Origin: Macrocystis pyrifera
Lineage: Eukaryota > Sar > Phaeophyceae > Laminariales > Laminariaceae
Assembly: GCA_031763025.1 (NCBI GenBank)
Contig: JASSKH010000002.1
Coordinates: 17,272,468 to 17,336,467 of the forward strand
Direction of reading: 5' to 3'
Length of the DNA stretch: 64,000 nt
Shown here one piece after another: positions 23,601-32,887 of the stretch. The notes under the pieces were generated by a model. The model was not told where the DNA came from and did no database searches. It saw nothing but the letters and a program-made list of their open reading frames with translations. The position numbers were made by a program, and so were the translations under genes. The first letter of the stretch is position 1. Each line of letters begins with the position of its first letter.

Positions 23601-24059
23601 TTAACTCATGTTCATGATGAAGTTCCTGTGGAAACGGAAAGCGTCTTTCGGAAGGGGTTTCGTCAAGAAGTCCGCATGTTCGTATTCCGACCTCACATGC
23701 GTGATTTCAAACTCTCCCTTTTCGACAAGTTCTCGCAGGAAGTGGTGGCGGACATCTATGTGCTTCGAGTTAGAGTTCGTCACAGGGTTGACCGCTATTT
23801 GGATCGCACCCTTGTTGTCCTCAAAAACCTGGATGCACGGATCCCCAAAATCAGGCAACAGGAAACGCCACACTGACCTTAGAAAAAGAGCCTCCTTGAA
23901 ACCCTCTGCCATCGCAACGTACTCTGCTTCACTCGTGGAGAGTGTGGAAGTCTTCTGCGTCCTAGAAATCCATTGAATCGCCGCACCCCCACACATCACG
24001 GCTGCACCCGAGACAGACTTCCTCCTAGTGTCTCGGGGGGGCATAGGCTGCGTCTGCAT
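23601..24059 (-). CDS. copia RNase H
   Basis: Carries the C-terminal part of the copia RNase H: GGAAIQWISRTQKTSTLSTS, EAEYVAMAEGFKEALFLR, VFEDNKGAIQIA, the NSKHIDVRHHFLRE box and ADFLTKPL at the end. The first catalytic Asp (VVYADAAYA) lies in the preceding frame. A one-base homopolymer difference separates the two frames. Together with RT it makes the DNA copy of the element RNA. Confidence 0.88.
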   Translation of the reverse strand: MQTQPMPPRDTRRKSVSGAAVMCGGAAIQWISRTQKTSTLSTSEAEYVAMAEGFKEALFLRSVWRFLLPDFGDPCIQVFEDNKGAIQIAVNPVTNSNSKHIDVRHHFLRELVEKGEFEITHVRSEYEHADFLTKPLPKDAFRFHRNFIMNMS

Positions 24060-25020
24060 AAACCACCAACTCTAATCCACTGCCCCTCTGGAAAGTAATA
24101 CCGTAGCTACTCGTCACCTTCAGATACTCCAAAATCCCTCTCGCAGCCAACCAGTGTTTGAGTTTGGGGGCATGCATATACCTCGCGACCGCCCTTACGG
24201 CATTTGAGATATCAGGTCTCGTCTGGTTAGAAAGCCACAGCAAACTGCCTACTAGTTCACGATACGGCCAGTCACCAGTGGGCTCCTCCTCGTCAAACAC
24301 CTCCAGGAAAAGATCAGGGGAAAGTGGGGTGTTCCTACCAGTGGTCACGCCAAATTGCTTGACCGTCTTCTCCGCGAAAGATTTTTGCGAAATTGTCAGT
24401 AGACCCGCGACCTTGTCTCTGGAATAGTGGCAACCGGCATACCATCGCAGCTCACCAAGGTTATTAATGGGGACTACGCGGTTCAGGTCCTCGCAGAAAC
24501 GGTCACATCTCTCCTTACGGCCTACCGCAAAAATGTCGTCGACGTGAACCACAGCAATGATGGAAACAGACCCCGCCTCGATTAATCGAAAAACACACGG
24601 ATCTGCGAGGCTCTGTTCAAAACTAAGACTCTTCAGGCGGGTGACCAAGTGTCTATGCCAGGATCTCGACGCCTGTTTCAAGCCGTATAGGCTACGATTC
24701 AAGCGCATTACTTTGCCGCTCAGATCACCACATCCCTGTGGCATTCGCATCAAAACGAGTTCCTGTAGTTCGGCCTGGACAAACGCTTGTTGTACATCGA
24801 AATGGCATAAATCTAACTGTAACTCGCAGGCTATCGCAGCCATCATACGGATACATGACGCGGCGGGGGTGGGGGCAAAAGTCTCGTAGTAATCAACTCC
24901 GGGGCGTTGGCTAAATCCTCTCGCCACTAGTCGCGCTTTCGCCTTCACTACCTTACCATGCTCATCTGCCTTCCAAGTGAACACCCATTTGGCCGATACC
25001 ACGTTCCCTCCCTTTTGCTG
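24025..25020 (-). CDS. copia reverse transcriptase
   Basis: Begins right after the TAG at 25021-25023 in the same frame (QQKGGNVVSAKWVFTWK). It shows the copia RT signature: KARLVARGFSQRPGVDYYETFAP, FDVQQAFVQAEL, LNRSLYGLKQASRSWH and the active site VVHVDDIF (near 24535-24560), where the two Asp are catalytic. The connection region TRPDISNAVRAVARY follows. The frame is lost at a C/G homopolymer near 24036 and continues as the RNase H frame at 23601-24059. Confidence 0.9.
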   Translation of the reverse strand, partial: QQKGGNVVSAKWVFTWKADEHGKVVKAKARLVARGFSQRPGVDYYETFAPTPAASCIRMMAAIACELQLDLCHFDVQQAFVQAELQELVLMRMPQGCGDLSGKVMRLNRSLYGLKQASRSWHRHLVTRLKSLSFEQSLADPCVFRLIEAGSVSIIAVVHVDDIFAVGRKERCDRFCEDLNRVVPINNLGELRWYAGCHYSRDKVAGLLTISQKSFAEKTVKQFGVTTGRNTPLSPDLFLEVFDEEEPTGDWPYRELVGSLLWLSNQTRPDISNAVRAVARYMHAPKLKHWLAARGILEYLKVTSSYGITFQRGSGLELVVYADAAYAPPRH

Positions 25021-26673
25021 CTAAGCATCCCCGAAAGTCCCAGCTCCCTCGAGTCCGGCAATCTCCGTCTCCATTGCATGGGACCAGTTCGCATGGTATT
25101 GCGAGAGCATCGCCTCCTGGTAGGTCGCGGGTTCCGAGAGTTGACCCGCGTCACATGTTGGCAGAGCAGGGGCGGGTTGGTTGGGCGGGCGCTGGTTGAA
25201 AAGTGCGTGGTCAGCTGGCTGCGATGTACCAGTAGACGCCTGGTGGTACGCCCTCGTCCTCGCGCGCGTCCGCCCCGGTTGGAGAAGCTCGTTGTCCGGG
25301 GGACCCTCGTCGTCCTCGAACTGAGGGTTCTCGGCCCCCGGTGGGGATGACGGTGACATCACCCCCGGCGTCGGCGGCATCTCCGGTGGCGCCGGCGTCA
25401 TCACCGGTGGCATCCCCACTTGAAGCGGCGCCATCGTCATCGCCCGTGTCCTAGCGCGCGTCCGCCCCAGTTGGAAGAGCTCGTTATCCCGGGGGCCCTC
25501 GTCGTCCTCGACGTGATGGTTCTCGGCCCCCGGTGGGCATGACGGTGACGTCACCCCCGGCGGCGGCGGCGGCACCCCCGGCGTCGGCGTCGGCGGTGGC
25601 GGCACCTCCGTTGGCGTCGGCGGTGGCGGCACCTCCGTTGGCGCTGGCGTCATCGCCGGCGTCGGCGGTACCGCCGGTGGTGCCGGTGACATCATCAGTG
25701 GTATCCCCGGTTGCACAGTCGCCAGCTCCGGTGGTAAATACCTGATGTGCAGATCGGCCTCCCACGGCTCCGCCACCGAGTCCTTCCTCACCTGAGGCGC
25801 AGCCTCGATGATCGGCTTGCGCTCCACCTCCCAGGTGACGTCCCGCGAGTTGCTCGTACGCCCGCATGCCGTGACCACCTTGACGCAGTCGCGCGGATGG
25901 TTTCTCCCCCTGTTGAGGTAGAAACACCGTTCGGCCTTGGGGTCAGACTTGTGGGTGCGGTAGATACGGTGGAATCCGGGCTGCATGAAGGCGAGTGTGT
26001 TGGGCGGTGGCAGTGTCCCAAAAAATGCCTCGTGCGGCGACTTGAAATGGGCGTTCGCCGACGTCGCCGTGGTGTTCAGGCAGTCGTTCATGTAGATGGC
26101 TGCTTCCACCCAGTAACGGTCCAGGTTCGGGAGCTGCCCGGGGAACAGCCGGGGGGCCTCAAGGCAAGCGGCCATACCGCCTTCCTGGATGAGGCCGAGT
26201 CCACGTTCAACCACACCGTTGTGTTTCGGTCCGTCGACCCCGGTGTGCTCGTGTCGGATTTTCTCATTGGCGCATAAGTTTGCGAAGAGTGCGTTCACGA
26301 ACTCTGTGCCGTTGTCCGTCCGGAAACACTTGACGTCTCCGCCGACGTCAGCCAGGAATTTTCGGGTCGCCGCGGTCACGTCGGCGGCGCTCTTGCTCTT
26401 GAGGGGGTATAGCCATCCCATGCGTGTCGCGTCATCCTTGAACAGGATCAGGTACAGAGCCCCCCCAGCAGACGCGATTTTCCTGGGGCCGGCAAGGTCA
26501 ACAAAAACGCGCTGCAGGGGGAGTGTCTTCCGAGACGATGTAGTCGTAGGTATAGACGCACGCCTGCCTTTCGCCTGCACACATCCACTGCAAGTGACCA
26601 GAGTACCAGTGAGCTTGACGCCTTGCTGCTGGCCGTCTCGCGCAAAAGGCCCTCGTGGGCGTGGGCGTTGCAC
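25021..26673 (-). CDS. copia integrase
   Basis: Contains the two Cys of the HHCC zinc finger (LVTCSGCVQAK); the two His (FHVCNAHAHEG) lie just upstream in another frame because one base is missing near 26635 relative to the second copy. The DDE core is complete: VFVDLAGP, FRTDNGTEF and HNGVVERGLG. A proline-rich tail contains a duplicated block ending GRTRARTRA, and the start of the RT region (TYQEAM, EIAGLEGAGTFGDA) follows. An in-frame TAG at 25021-25023 ends the ORF; the RT continues in the same frame after it. The enzyme inserts the DNA copy into the genome. Confidence 0.88.
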   Translation of the reverse strand: MQRPRPRGPFARDGQQQGVKLTGTLVTCSGCVQAKGRRASIPTTTSSRKTLPLQRVFVDLAGPRKIASAGGALYLILFKDDATRMGWLYPLKSKSAADVTAATRKFLADVGGDVKCFRTDNGTEFVNALFANLCANEKIRHEHTGVDGPKHNGVVERGLGLIQEGGMAACLEAPRLFPGQLPNLDRYWVEAAIYMNDCLNTTATSANAHFKSPHEAFFGTLPPPNTLAFMQPGFHRIYRTHKSDPKAERCFYLNRGRNHPRDCVKVVTACGRTSNSRDVTWEVERKPIIEAAPQVRKDSVAEPWEADLHIRYLPPELATVQPGIPLMMSPAPPAVPPTPAMTPAPTEVPPPPTPTEVPPPPTPTPGVPPPPPGVTSPSCPPGAENHHVEDDEGPRDNELFQLGRTRARTRAMTMAPLQVGMPPVMTPAPPEMPPTPGVMSPSSPPGAENPQFEDDEGPPDNELLQPGRTRARTRAYHQASTGTSQPADHALFNQRPPNQPAPALPTCDAGQLSEPATYQEAMLSQYHANWSHAMETEIAGLEGAGTFGDA

Positions 26674-26907
26674 ACGTGAAAGACGTTGATATCCATCTCC
26701 TTGAAACGTCTAGTGCCGGGGACGAGTACGGCAGCAGCAATCGCCGGGCGGAACGCGGGGGGGAGCGGGGGGGGGGAAGGCATTCTTCCGGGGGATTAGC
26801 TGACGATGGCGCTGGCTCACTACGTTCCGGCACTGTCGCAGGGTGTGTGTGAGGGGTTGCTACCGCTGTCATTGGTTCTATCACTACTGGGGGGTCTATC
26901 ACTACCA

Positions 26908-27207
26908 TCACCCCCGCGACGGCGGCATAGCAGAGATTCCCGGCGTCCTCACCGGTTGTAACGTCACAGGCACCGGCGCATGGGGGGGAGGGGGGGGGGG
27001 GGGGGGGGGCTGCAAAACCGTTGTACCATCCATCGCTACCGGCGGGTCTACCGCTACCATCACCCCCGGCGACAGCGGCATAGCAGATACTCCCGGCGTC
27101 CTCACCGGTTGTAACGTCACAGGCACCGGCGCATGGGGGGGAGGGGGGGGGGGGGGGGGGGTTGCAACAAGGCCATCAAAGCTGGTGTGGGCGGGGGGGG
27201 GGTACGG

Positions 27208-27249
<42 letters not shown>

Positions 27250-27474
27250 GCGCGTGGCGTTCAGCCTTGATCCGGCTCTGTCTTTGGGGAAAAATAAGCG
27301 GCCACCCATTAGGTGGACACCAGCAGCATCTAGAGTGATCGCCTCTTTGGCCTGGACAGTGTGCAGCGACAGCAAGTTTATCTTTAGGCTAGGGATAAAT
27401 GAAACACTCTCTAAGGTTACGCGTACGTCTTCCGTGCTGTGAAAAATTAAATCCACGCTGCCTACGTACTCCAC
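26908..27474 (-). CDS. copia protease C-terminal part and proline-rich linker
   Basis: The first ~70 residues (EYVGSVDLIFH, VTLESVSFIPSLKINLLSL) are the C-terminal lobe of the copia protease. The frame then enters a linker made of long poly-Pro runs (poly-G on the plus strand at 26983-27009, 27137-27160 and 27213-27247) alternating with a ~40-residue unit HAPVPVTLQPVRTPG..MDGTTVLQ. Two units are present here, three in the second copy. The homopolymers make the true frame uncertain. Confidence 0.7.
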
Positions 27475-27514
27475 TGCTAATTCTGTTCCGTCACCGATAA
27501 ATATTTTGGCGTTC

Positions 27515-28399
27515 TCAGGGGAGGGGGGGGCGCTTGTTATACAAGTGGTCCGGGTTCGGGGTCATGTGCGTTGTCGCCCCGTTGTCCGCAATCCAACTCT
27601 CTATCCCCCTTCCCAAAACATCGTACTGACCGACCAAAGCAGACTGTGCTGTGAGTAGATGTGATGGCTCTTCAGGAGCCAAGTAGTGCTGCGGTGGCTG
27701 CTGCGCCTGCTGCGCCTGCTGCGCCTGCTGCGCCTGCTGCGCCTGCTGCGCCTGCTGCGCTTGCTGCGCTTGCTGTGCCTGCTGTGCCTGCTGCGCCTGC
27801 TGCGCCTGCTGCGCCTGCTGTGCCTGCTGCGCCTGCTGCGCCTGCTGGGCCTGCTGCGCCTGCTGCGCCTGCTGTGCCTGCTGCGCCTGCTGCGCCTGCT
27901 GGGCCTGCTGCGCCTGTTGAGCCTGCTGCTGTGAATGTTGGTAGTACTGCTGCTGCTCACGTTGGTAGTACTGCTGTTGCTCACGTTGGTACTGCGGTGG
28001 TTGCTGAAGATGTGGCTGCTGTTGAGGTTCGTGGTACTGTGACTGCTGTTGGAGCTGCTGCTGTTGATACTGTGCTTGGTACTGTGATTGATGGTGGGAC
28101 TGTTGCTGTGGCTGCTGTTGGTACTGCGGCTGCTGCTGCGGAATGGGGTCTGGGGTGGGGAGGAGCGGTGTTGTAGACTGGGCGGTATTCGCGGTATTCG
28201 CCGCGAAGTGGCTCGGGTAAACTTCACGAGGTGGGTTCGGGTCATCTACCAACGTCACGATAGCGCGGCAGTTCGCAACAAAATGGCCTATCCGGCCGCA
28301 CCTGTAACATCTTGGGCGGGGGTCAGCGGCGTGGATTCCCGGCTCGGTGCCTTGTGGCCGATGTAGGTTAGGGGGGGGGTACCGGGCGGCGTCGTACAT
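27515..28399 (-). CDS. copia gag C-terminus with zinc knuckle, Gln-rich expansion and protease start
   Basis: Carries a CCHC zinc knuckle (CYRCGRIGHFVANC, near 28268-28309) that binds element RNA. A long Gln-rich region follows, including about 25 repeats of a Gln-Ala-Gln triplet encoded by a 9-bp CTGCTGCGC-type repeat (27690-27920). Next comes the protease active-site segment SWIADNGATTHMT (near 27563-27598), where the aspartate of DNGAT is catalytic. The frame is lost near 27515. The Gln-rich tract is much shorter in the second copy, so it varies in length between copies. Confidence 0.8.
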   Translation of the reverse strand: MYDAARYPPPNLHRPQGTEPGIHAADPRPRCYRCGRIGHFVANCRAIVTLVDDPNPPREVYPSHFAANTANTAQSTTPLLPTPDPIPQQQPQYQQQPQQQSHHQSQYQAQYQQQQLQQQSQYHEPQQQPHLQQPPQYQREQQQYYQREQQQYYQHSQQQAQQAQQAQQAQQAQQAQQAQQAQQAQQAQQAQQAQQAQQAQQAQQAQQAQQAQQAQQAQQAQQAQQAQQAQQAQQPPQHYLAPEEPSHLLTAQSALVGQYDVLGRGIESWIADNGATTHMTPNPDHLYNKRPPLP

Positions 28400-29889
28400 T
28401 CGGTCGGTACCTGGTGGGTGTCCTCCGGGCCCGATGAAACGTGCGTCGCGTACCTGCGGCCACGACTGGTTCCCACCTCCGCCGCGGCCGGCGTATGGCG
28501 GCCATGGTTGATGTCCGCCGCCGCCGCTGGCGTGCGAATCCTGCCTCTGCCGATTTTTTTTCGGCTTCCCGTTCTTGTTCCCCGAGCGTGCCCCTCCCCA
28601 GTCCTGGCCTGCCCAGCCTTGACCATGCTGGTGTTGTTGTTGGTGTTGACGCGGTGGCTGATGTTGATAGTGTGGTTGCTGCTGTTGCTGCTGCTGTTGC
28701 TGCTGTGCTGCTGCCCCCAGTGCCCAGTGGCGCCACCACTCGCCGTGCCACCTCTGCCGCCCGTGTAGTGGCCAGGGCTGGGACCGGGGAAACTCCCCTG
28801 TCCACCTGCTCCACCTCCACCTGTGGCTATCAAGACCTGTGCTGAGCCATCGATCATTTTCCTCTTACTCGCTTCCAACTCCCGGTACGTTATGCGAACC
28901 CGGTCCTCGATCATGTTGAGGGTCAAGTTCTGGGCGTATTGCAGGATTTTCTTGTCCACCTCGTATTCGGACGTCAGGCATTGCAGTAGGTGGAGGTTGG
29001 CTTCCTGATCCGTTTTTGGGATCCCTACTTCGGAGAGCTTTTCTCGGATGATGCTCATCCTCTCGAAATAAAGGGTGGGGTCCTCCCCCTCTTTCATATG
29101 AGCATTGATGTATTCTCTCTGGTATGCCTGCTTGTCGAGGTCGTCGCTTGGGACGTAGTGCCGACGTACCTCGGCCATCGCAAGACTAGGGCTGCCTATG
29201 TCATAGATCTTGTATAACAGAGGTGAATTAGTCAGTGCGTTGGTGATACCCTCGTATGCCCTGCGAGCAGCGGCTACCCTTGCCGTTCCGAAACGGTAAT
29301 CGAGGTCTTGTTGGCTCCTTCTATTTGGGCCCTGCAAGACTATCGGGTCGCTTGTTTCCTTCAAAACATCGTCGCAAGTGTTCGTAACAGCCCATGATAG
29401 AAATTGCTTCGACCATCTAAAATAATTTCCCTCGTTGCTACCGTCAAGTTTCGGTGAAGGCTTACCAAAACCAACTAGAAACGTGCCTGGCTGACCATGT
29501 GGCTCCGGTGGACGCATTCCTCCTCCAGCCCCCTGCTGTAGCCTCTCCATCCTCGTTCGTTCCTCCTCTCTGATCTCCAGCCGGAGCGACATCTCGGCCA
29601 TCTCTCGTTTCAGGCGGGCGATCTCATCATCGCGGCCTGCGGCTCCGTCCTCCCGCGAAGCCTCGTTCTTTCTACTCGTTTCTGCTCCGCCCTCTGGCGG
29701 AGCAGTTCCGCCCTCTGGCGGAACAGGGTTTCGCGCTCCTGCGCTACTAGCCATTTCCGCGGCCTCTGCCGCGGCGTTGCTGACTGCCTCTGCTGCCGCT
29801 GTTATCGCCACTCCTGTAGCTCTCCTGGCTCTGTCAACCTCGTTGTCGCCAGTGCCTCTGCTCGGTTGAGGACCCTCTGGCCTCTGCAT
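28288..29889 (-). CDS. gag: copia gag (capsid part)
   Basis: The ORF is open from inside the LTR (30024), but the likely start is the Met at 29889, outside it. The N-terminal third is Ala/Glu/Arg-rich with a coiled-coil-like stretch (IARLKREMAEMSLRLEIREE). It is followed by a copia gag (UBN2-like) domain: SNEGNYFRWSKQFLSW, a central YEGITNAL helix, then HMKEGEDPTLYFERM and the ..LHLLQCLTSEYEVDKKIL helix. A Gly-rich and Ser/Asn-rich linker follows. The zinc knuckle is not in this frame; it lies in the overlapping ORF at 27515-28399, reached by a shift near the run of nine G at about 28371-28379. Gag forms the particle in which reverse transcription occurs. Confidence 0.85.
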   Translation of the reverse strand: MQRPEGPQPSRGTGDNEVDRARRATGVAITAAAEAVSNAAAEAAEMASSAGARNPVPPEGGTAPPEGGAETSRKNEASREDGAAGRDDEIARLKREMAEMSLRLEIREEERTRMERLQQGAGGGMRPPEPHGQPGTFLVGFGKPSPKLDGSNEGNYFRWSKQFLSWAVTNTCDDVLKETSDPIVLQGPNRRSQQDLDYRFGTARVAAARRAYEGITNALTNSPLLYKIYDIGSPSLAMAEVRRHYVPSDDLDKQAYQREYINAHMKEGEDPTLYFERMSIIREKLSEVGIPKTDQEANLHLLQCLTSEYEVDKKILQYAQNLTLNMIEDRVRITYRELEASKRKMIDGSAQVLIATGGGGAGGQGSFPGPSPGHYTGGRGGTASGGATGHWGQQHSSNSSSNSSNHTINISHRVNTNNNTSMVKAGQARTGEGHARGTRTGSRKKIGRGRIRTPAAAADINHGRHTPAAAEVGTSRGRRYATHVSSGPEDTHQVPTECTTPPGTPPLTYIGHKAPSRESTPLTPAQDVTGAAG

Positions 29890-29992
29890 CCGAAAAAAAA
29901 CTGAAAATCTCTCGCTCGTCCTCGAACGGGGAGTTGCTCTCCCGGCGTAGCCCCAACCAGCAAGTGCGTCCAATTGGAACAGAACGCTAGCG

Positions 29993-30239
29993 TGTTCGAT
30001 GCACTCACTGATATGATAGGCCAAGCCTGAGTCAGTTCGTAGAAGCCTCTCCAGGGTATATATATATTATCGCTTAGAAAACACAAGACAAGGAAGAAAG
30101 GGGGAGAACACGAAGTAACCACAGCTACAAGAAGAAGAAGGGAGAAAGCGGCGGATAGAAACACGCATATTTCCTGTGTGGAACTCCCAAATACCGTTAC
30201 ACATGAATCCATACACCAAGTACGTGAGCACTCCGAACA
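29993..30239 (-). repeat. 5' LTR of the copia element
   Basis: 247-bp LTR with TG..CA ends and a TATATATATA stretch near its middle that may hold the promoter. It is followed on the minus strand by CGCTAGCG, the putative primer-binding site. The octamer does not start with TGG, so priming by an internal tRNA fragment, as in Drosophila copia, is possible. Confidence 0.9.
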
Positions 30240-30427
30240 GTAACTTCCCGTAGGGAGGTGGAGTTTGTGGAGGCGTTTTGGAATTCGAAGAAGTTGGGCA
30301 GAATCGTGAGACGAGGCGAGATCAGACGTCTGTTGAAAGCGGCTAGCCACCAGAGCTGCTTGGTCTTAGACGGCCGCTGCGGCAACGAGAATTCGTAGCA
30401 GTAGTGGGCCCAGACAATTGATCGACT
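30240..30427 (+). repeat. terminal direct repeat A1 of the tyrosine-recombinase element
   Basis: 188 bp starting GTAACTTCCCGTAGGGAGG and ending ATTGATCGACT, matching 39867-40054 with no difference that I could see. The copia insertion sits at its first five bases; before that event the repeat began AAATGTAAC (22309-22317). The other copy is preceded by AAAATGTAAC. Confidence 0.8.
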
Positions 30428-30860
30428 GCCATGGGAGGCCAGCTGCTGCCAGCTTCGCATGACGCAAACCAGCAAGCTGCGATCTCCGCGGGCGTCAAAG
30501 CGACCGCAAAGCAGGCAGCCGACCTTTCACGCACCGGAAGGTCCTAAATTTTTTCATCGCGCGGGGAGGTTTCAACATGCAGGAGGTGGTAACCCGCCCA
30601 CTCCTCCTCATGGCGCTCAACGAGGTGTGGCCTAAGGCAAGAAGAAAAAATGATTCACGCAGGAGCTCAGGGTTGCAGCAAGCCAGCCCACTCGTCCCAT
30701 CCACCCTCGCATGACCGACACACGCACCCCACCACCCCCCGCCGCAACGCGCACGCATCCCTATCGCCAGCCAAGTCGTTCCATCCAGCTTTGCAAAAAC
30801 CACACGCCTCACCCCCCGCAAAAAAAACACCGGGACATATCAGACGCGCACGCATCAGCT

Positions 30861-32887
30861 AATAACCAGAAGAAGGGAGTACTTGATAAAAGGGACGTTC
30901 AGCCTGAACAGAGGGCCAGATTACCCCACTTCTTTGCCAATCGGGACAGTACCGAGGTTGCGGAAGGTTCAGTACAGCAGGCTTGGTGTGGGCAGAGGGC
31001 CAGATTACCCCCTTCCGACGGAAACCGAGACAGTATCGGCTACGCGGAAGACTCACACCACAGCAAAGAACAGCTTGAGCAGAGGGCCAGATTACCCCAC
31101 TTTCACGCGAATCGATACAGCAGTGTCGATCCCGCAGAAGGCTCAAATCAGAAGGGCTGTCCACCCGTTCAGTACAGAGAAATCCCCACACCAGCATAGT
31201 CGTCACGCATAGCCTGGCAGAGAGAGCAAGGGCAAGCCCAGCCACCCTTGCAGCAGTTAGTTGAATCAACGAATAACCAGAAGAAGGGAGTACTTGATAA
31301 AAGGGACATTCAGCCTGAACAGAGGGCCAGATTACCCCACTTCTTTGCCAATCGGGACAGTACCGAGGTTGCGGAAGGTTCAGTACAGCAGGCTTGGTGT
31401 GGGCAGAGGGCCAGGTTACCCCCTTTTGACGGAAACCGAGACAGTATCGGCTACGCGGAAGACTCACACAGAACAGCTTGAGCAGAGGGCCAGATTACCC
31501 CACTTTCACGCGAATCGATACAGTGTCGATCCCGCAGAAGGCTCAAATCAGAAGGGCCGTCCACCCGTTCAGTACAGAGAAATCCCCACACCAGCACAGT
31601 CGTCACACATAGCCTGGCAGAGAGAGCAAGGGCAAGCCCAGCCACCCTTGCAGCAGTTAGTTGAATCAACGAATAACCAGAAGAAGGGAGTACTTGATAA
31701 AAGGGACATTCAGCCTGAACAGAGGGCCAGATTACCCCACTTCTTTGCCAATCGGGACAGTACCGAGGTTGCGGAAGGTTCAGTACAGCAGGCTTGGTGT
31801 GGGCAGAGGGCCAGGTTACCCCCTTTTGACGGAAACCGAGACAGTATCGGCTACGCGGAAGACTCACACAGAACAGCTTGAGCAGAGGGCCAGATTACCC
31901 CACTTTCACGCGAATCGATACAGTGTCGATCCCGCAGAAGGCTCAAATCAGAAGGGCCGTCCACTCGTTCAGTACAGAGAAATCCCCACACCAGCACAGT
32001 CGTCACACATAGCCTGGCAGAGAGAGCAAGGGCAAGCCCAGCCACCCTTGCAGCAGTTAGTTGAATCAACGAATAACCAGAAGAAGGGAGTACTTGATAA
32101 AAGGGACATTCAGCCTGAACAGAGGGCCAGATTACCCCACTTCTTTGCGAATCGGGACAGTACCGAGGTTGCGGAAGGTTCAGTACAGCAGGCTTGGTGT
32201 GGGCAGAGGGCCAGATTACCCCCTTCCGACGGAAACCGAGACAGTATCGGCTACGCGGAAGACTCACACCACAGCAAAGAACAGCTTGAGCAGAGGGCCA
32301 GATTACCCCACTTTCACGCGAATCGATACAGTGTCGATCCCGCAGAAGGCTCAAATCAGAAGGGCCGTCCACCCGTTCAGTACAGAGAAATCCCCACACC
32401 AGCACAGTCGTCACACATAGCCTGGCAGAGAGAGCAAGGGCAAGCCCAGCCACCCTTGCAGCAGTTAGTTGAATCAACGAATAATTAGAAGAAGGGAGTA
32501 CTTGATAAAAGGGACATTCAGCCTGAACAGAGGGCCAGATTACCCCACACTTCTTTGCGAATCGGGACAGTACCGAGGTTGCGGAAGGTTCAGTACAGCA
32601 GGCTTGGTGTGGGCAGAGGGCCAGATTACCCCCTTCCGACGGAGACGGAGACAGTATCGGCTACGCGGAAGACTCACACCACAGCAAAGAACAGCTTGAG
32701 CAGAGGGCCAGATTACCCTACTTTCACGCGAATCGATACAGCAGTGTCGATCCCGCAGAAGGCTCAAATCAGAAGGGCCGTCCACCCGTGCAGTATAGAG
32801 AAATCCCCACACCAGCACAGTCGTCACACATAGCCCGGCAGAGAGAGCAAGGGCAAGGGCAAGCCAGCCACCCTTGCAGCAGTTAGT
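30861..32887 (+). repeat. five tandem ~400-bp repeats with threefold internal sub-repeats
   Basis: Units start at about 30861, 31273, 31673, 32073 and 32481 (periods 412, 400, 400 and 408 bp). Each unit holds three sub-repeats of ~85 bp starting CAGAGGGCCAGATTACCCC followed by an AATCGGGACAG-type segment. Units 2 and 3 are almost identical, which suggests recent duplication or gene conversion. Because 400 is not a multiple of three, the reading frame rotates between units, so long ORFs here (for example 31261-31881 and 31661-32488) are by-products. The array sits where gag would be expected, directly upstream of the RT. Confidence 0.85.

Larger units (their letters stand above)
22318..30239 (-). 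mobile_element. full-length Ty1/copia retrotransposon with identical LTRs
   Basis: LTRs at 22318-22564 and 29993-30239 (247 bp each) read as identical on inspection. On the minus strand they begin TGTTCGGAG and end ATCGAACA. The 5-bp target duplication GTAAC lies at 22313-22317 and 30240-30244. A polypurine tract (AGTAGAGAGCAGAGGGG on the minus strand) lies directly before the 3' LTR. The gene order gag, protease, integrase, RT, RNase H is that of Ty1/copia. Identical LTRs mean recent insertion, yet the coding region is broken by several small frameshifts, mostly in homopolymers. It is inserted near the left end of the tyrosine-recombinase element. Confidence 0.93.

Noticed and set aside
27661-28176. 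long Ala/Pro and Leu/Arg ORFs on the plus strand opposite copia gag
   Set aside because: They are antisense frames of a 9-bp repeat; the real gene is on the minus strand, with a zinc knuckle and protease motif.
31261-32488. 200-275-codon ORFs in the ~400-bp tandem array
   Set aside because: Frames rotate between units, and several frames on both strands are open because the repeat lacks stops; no domain present.
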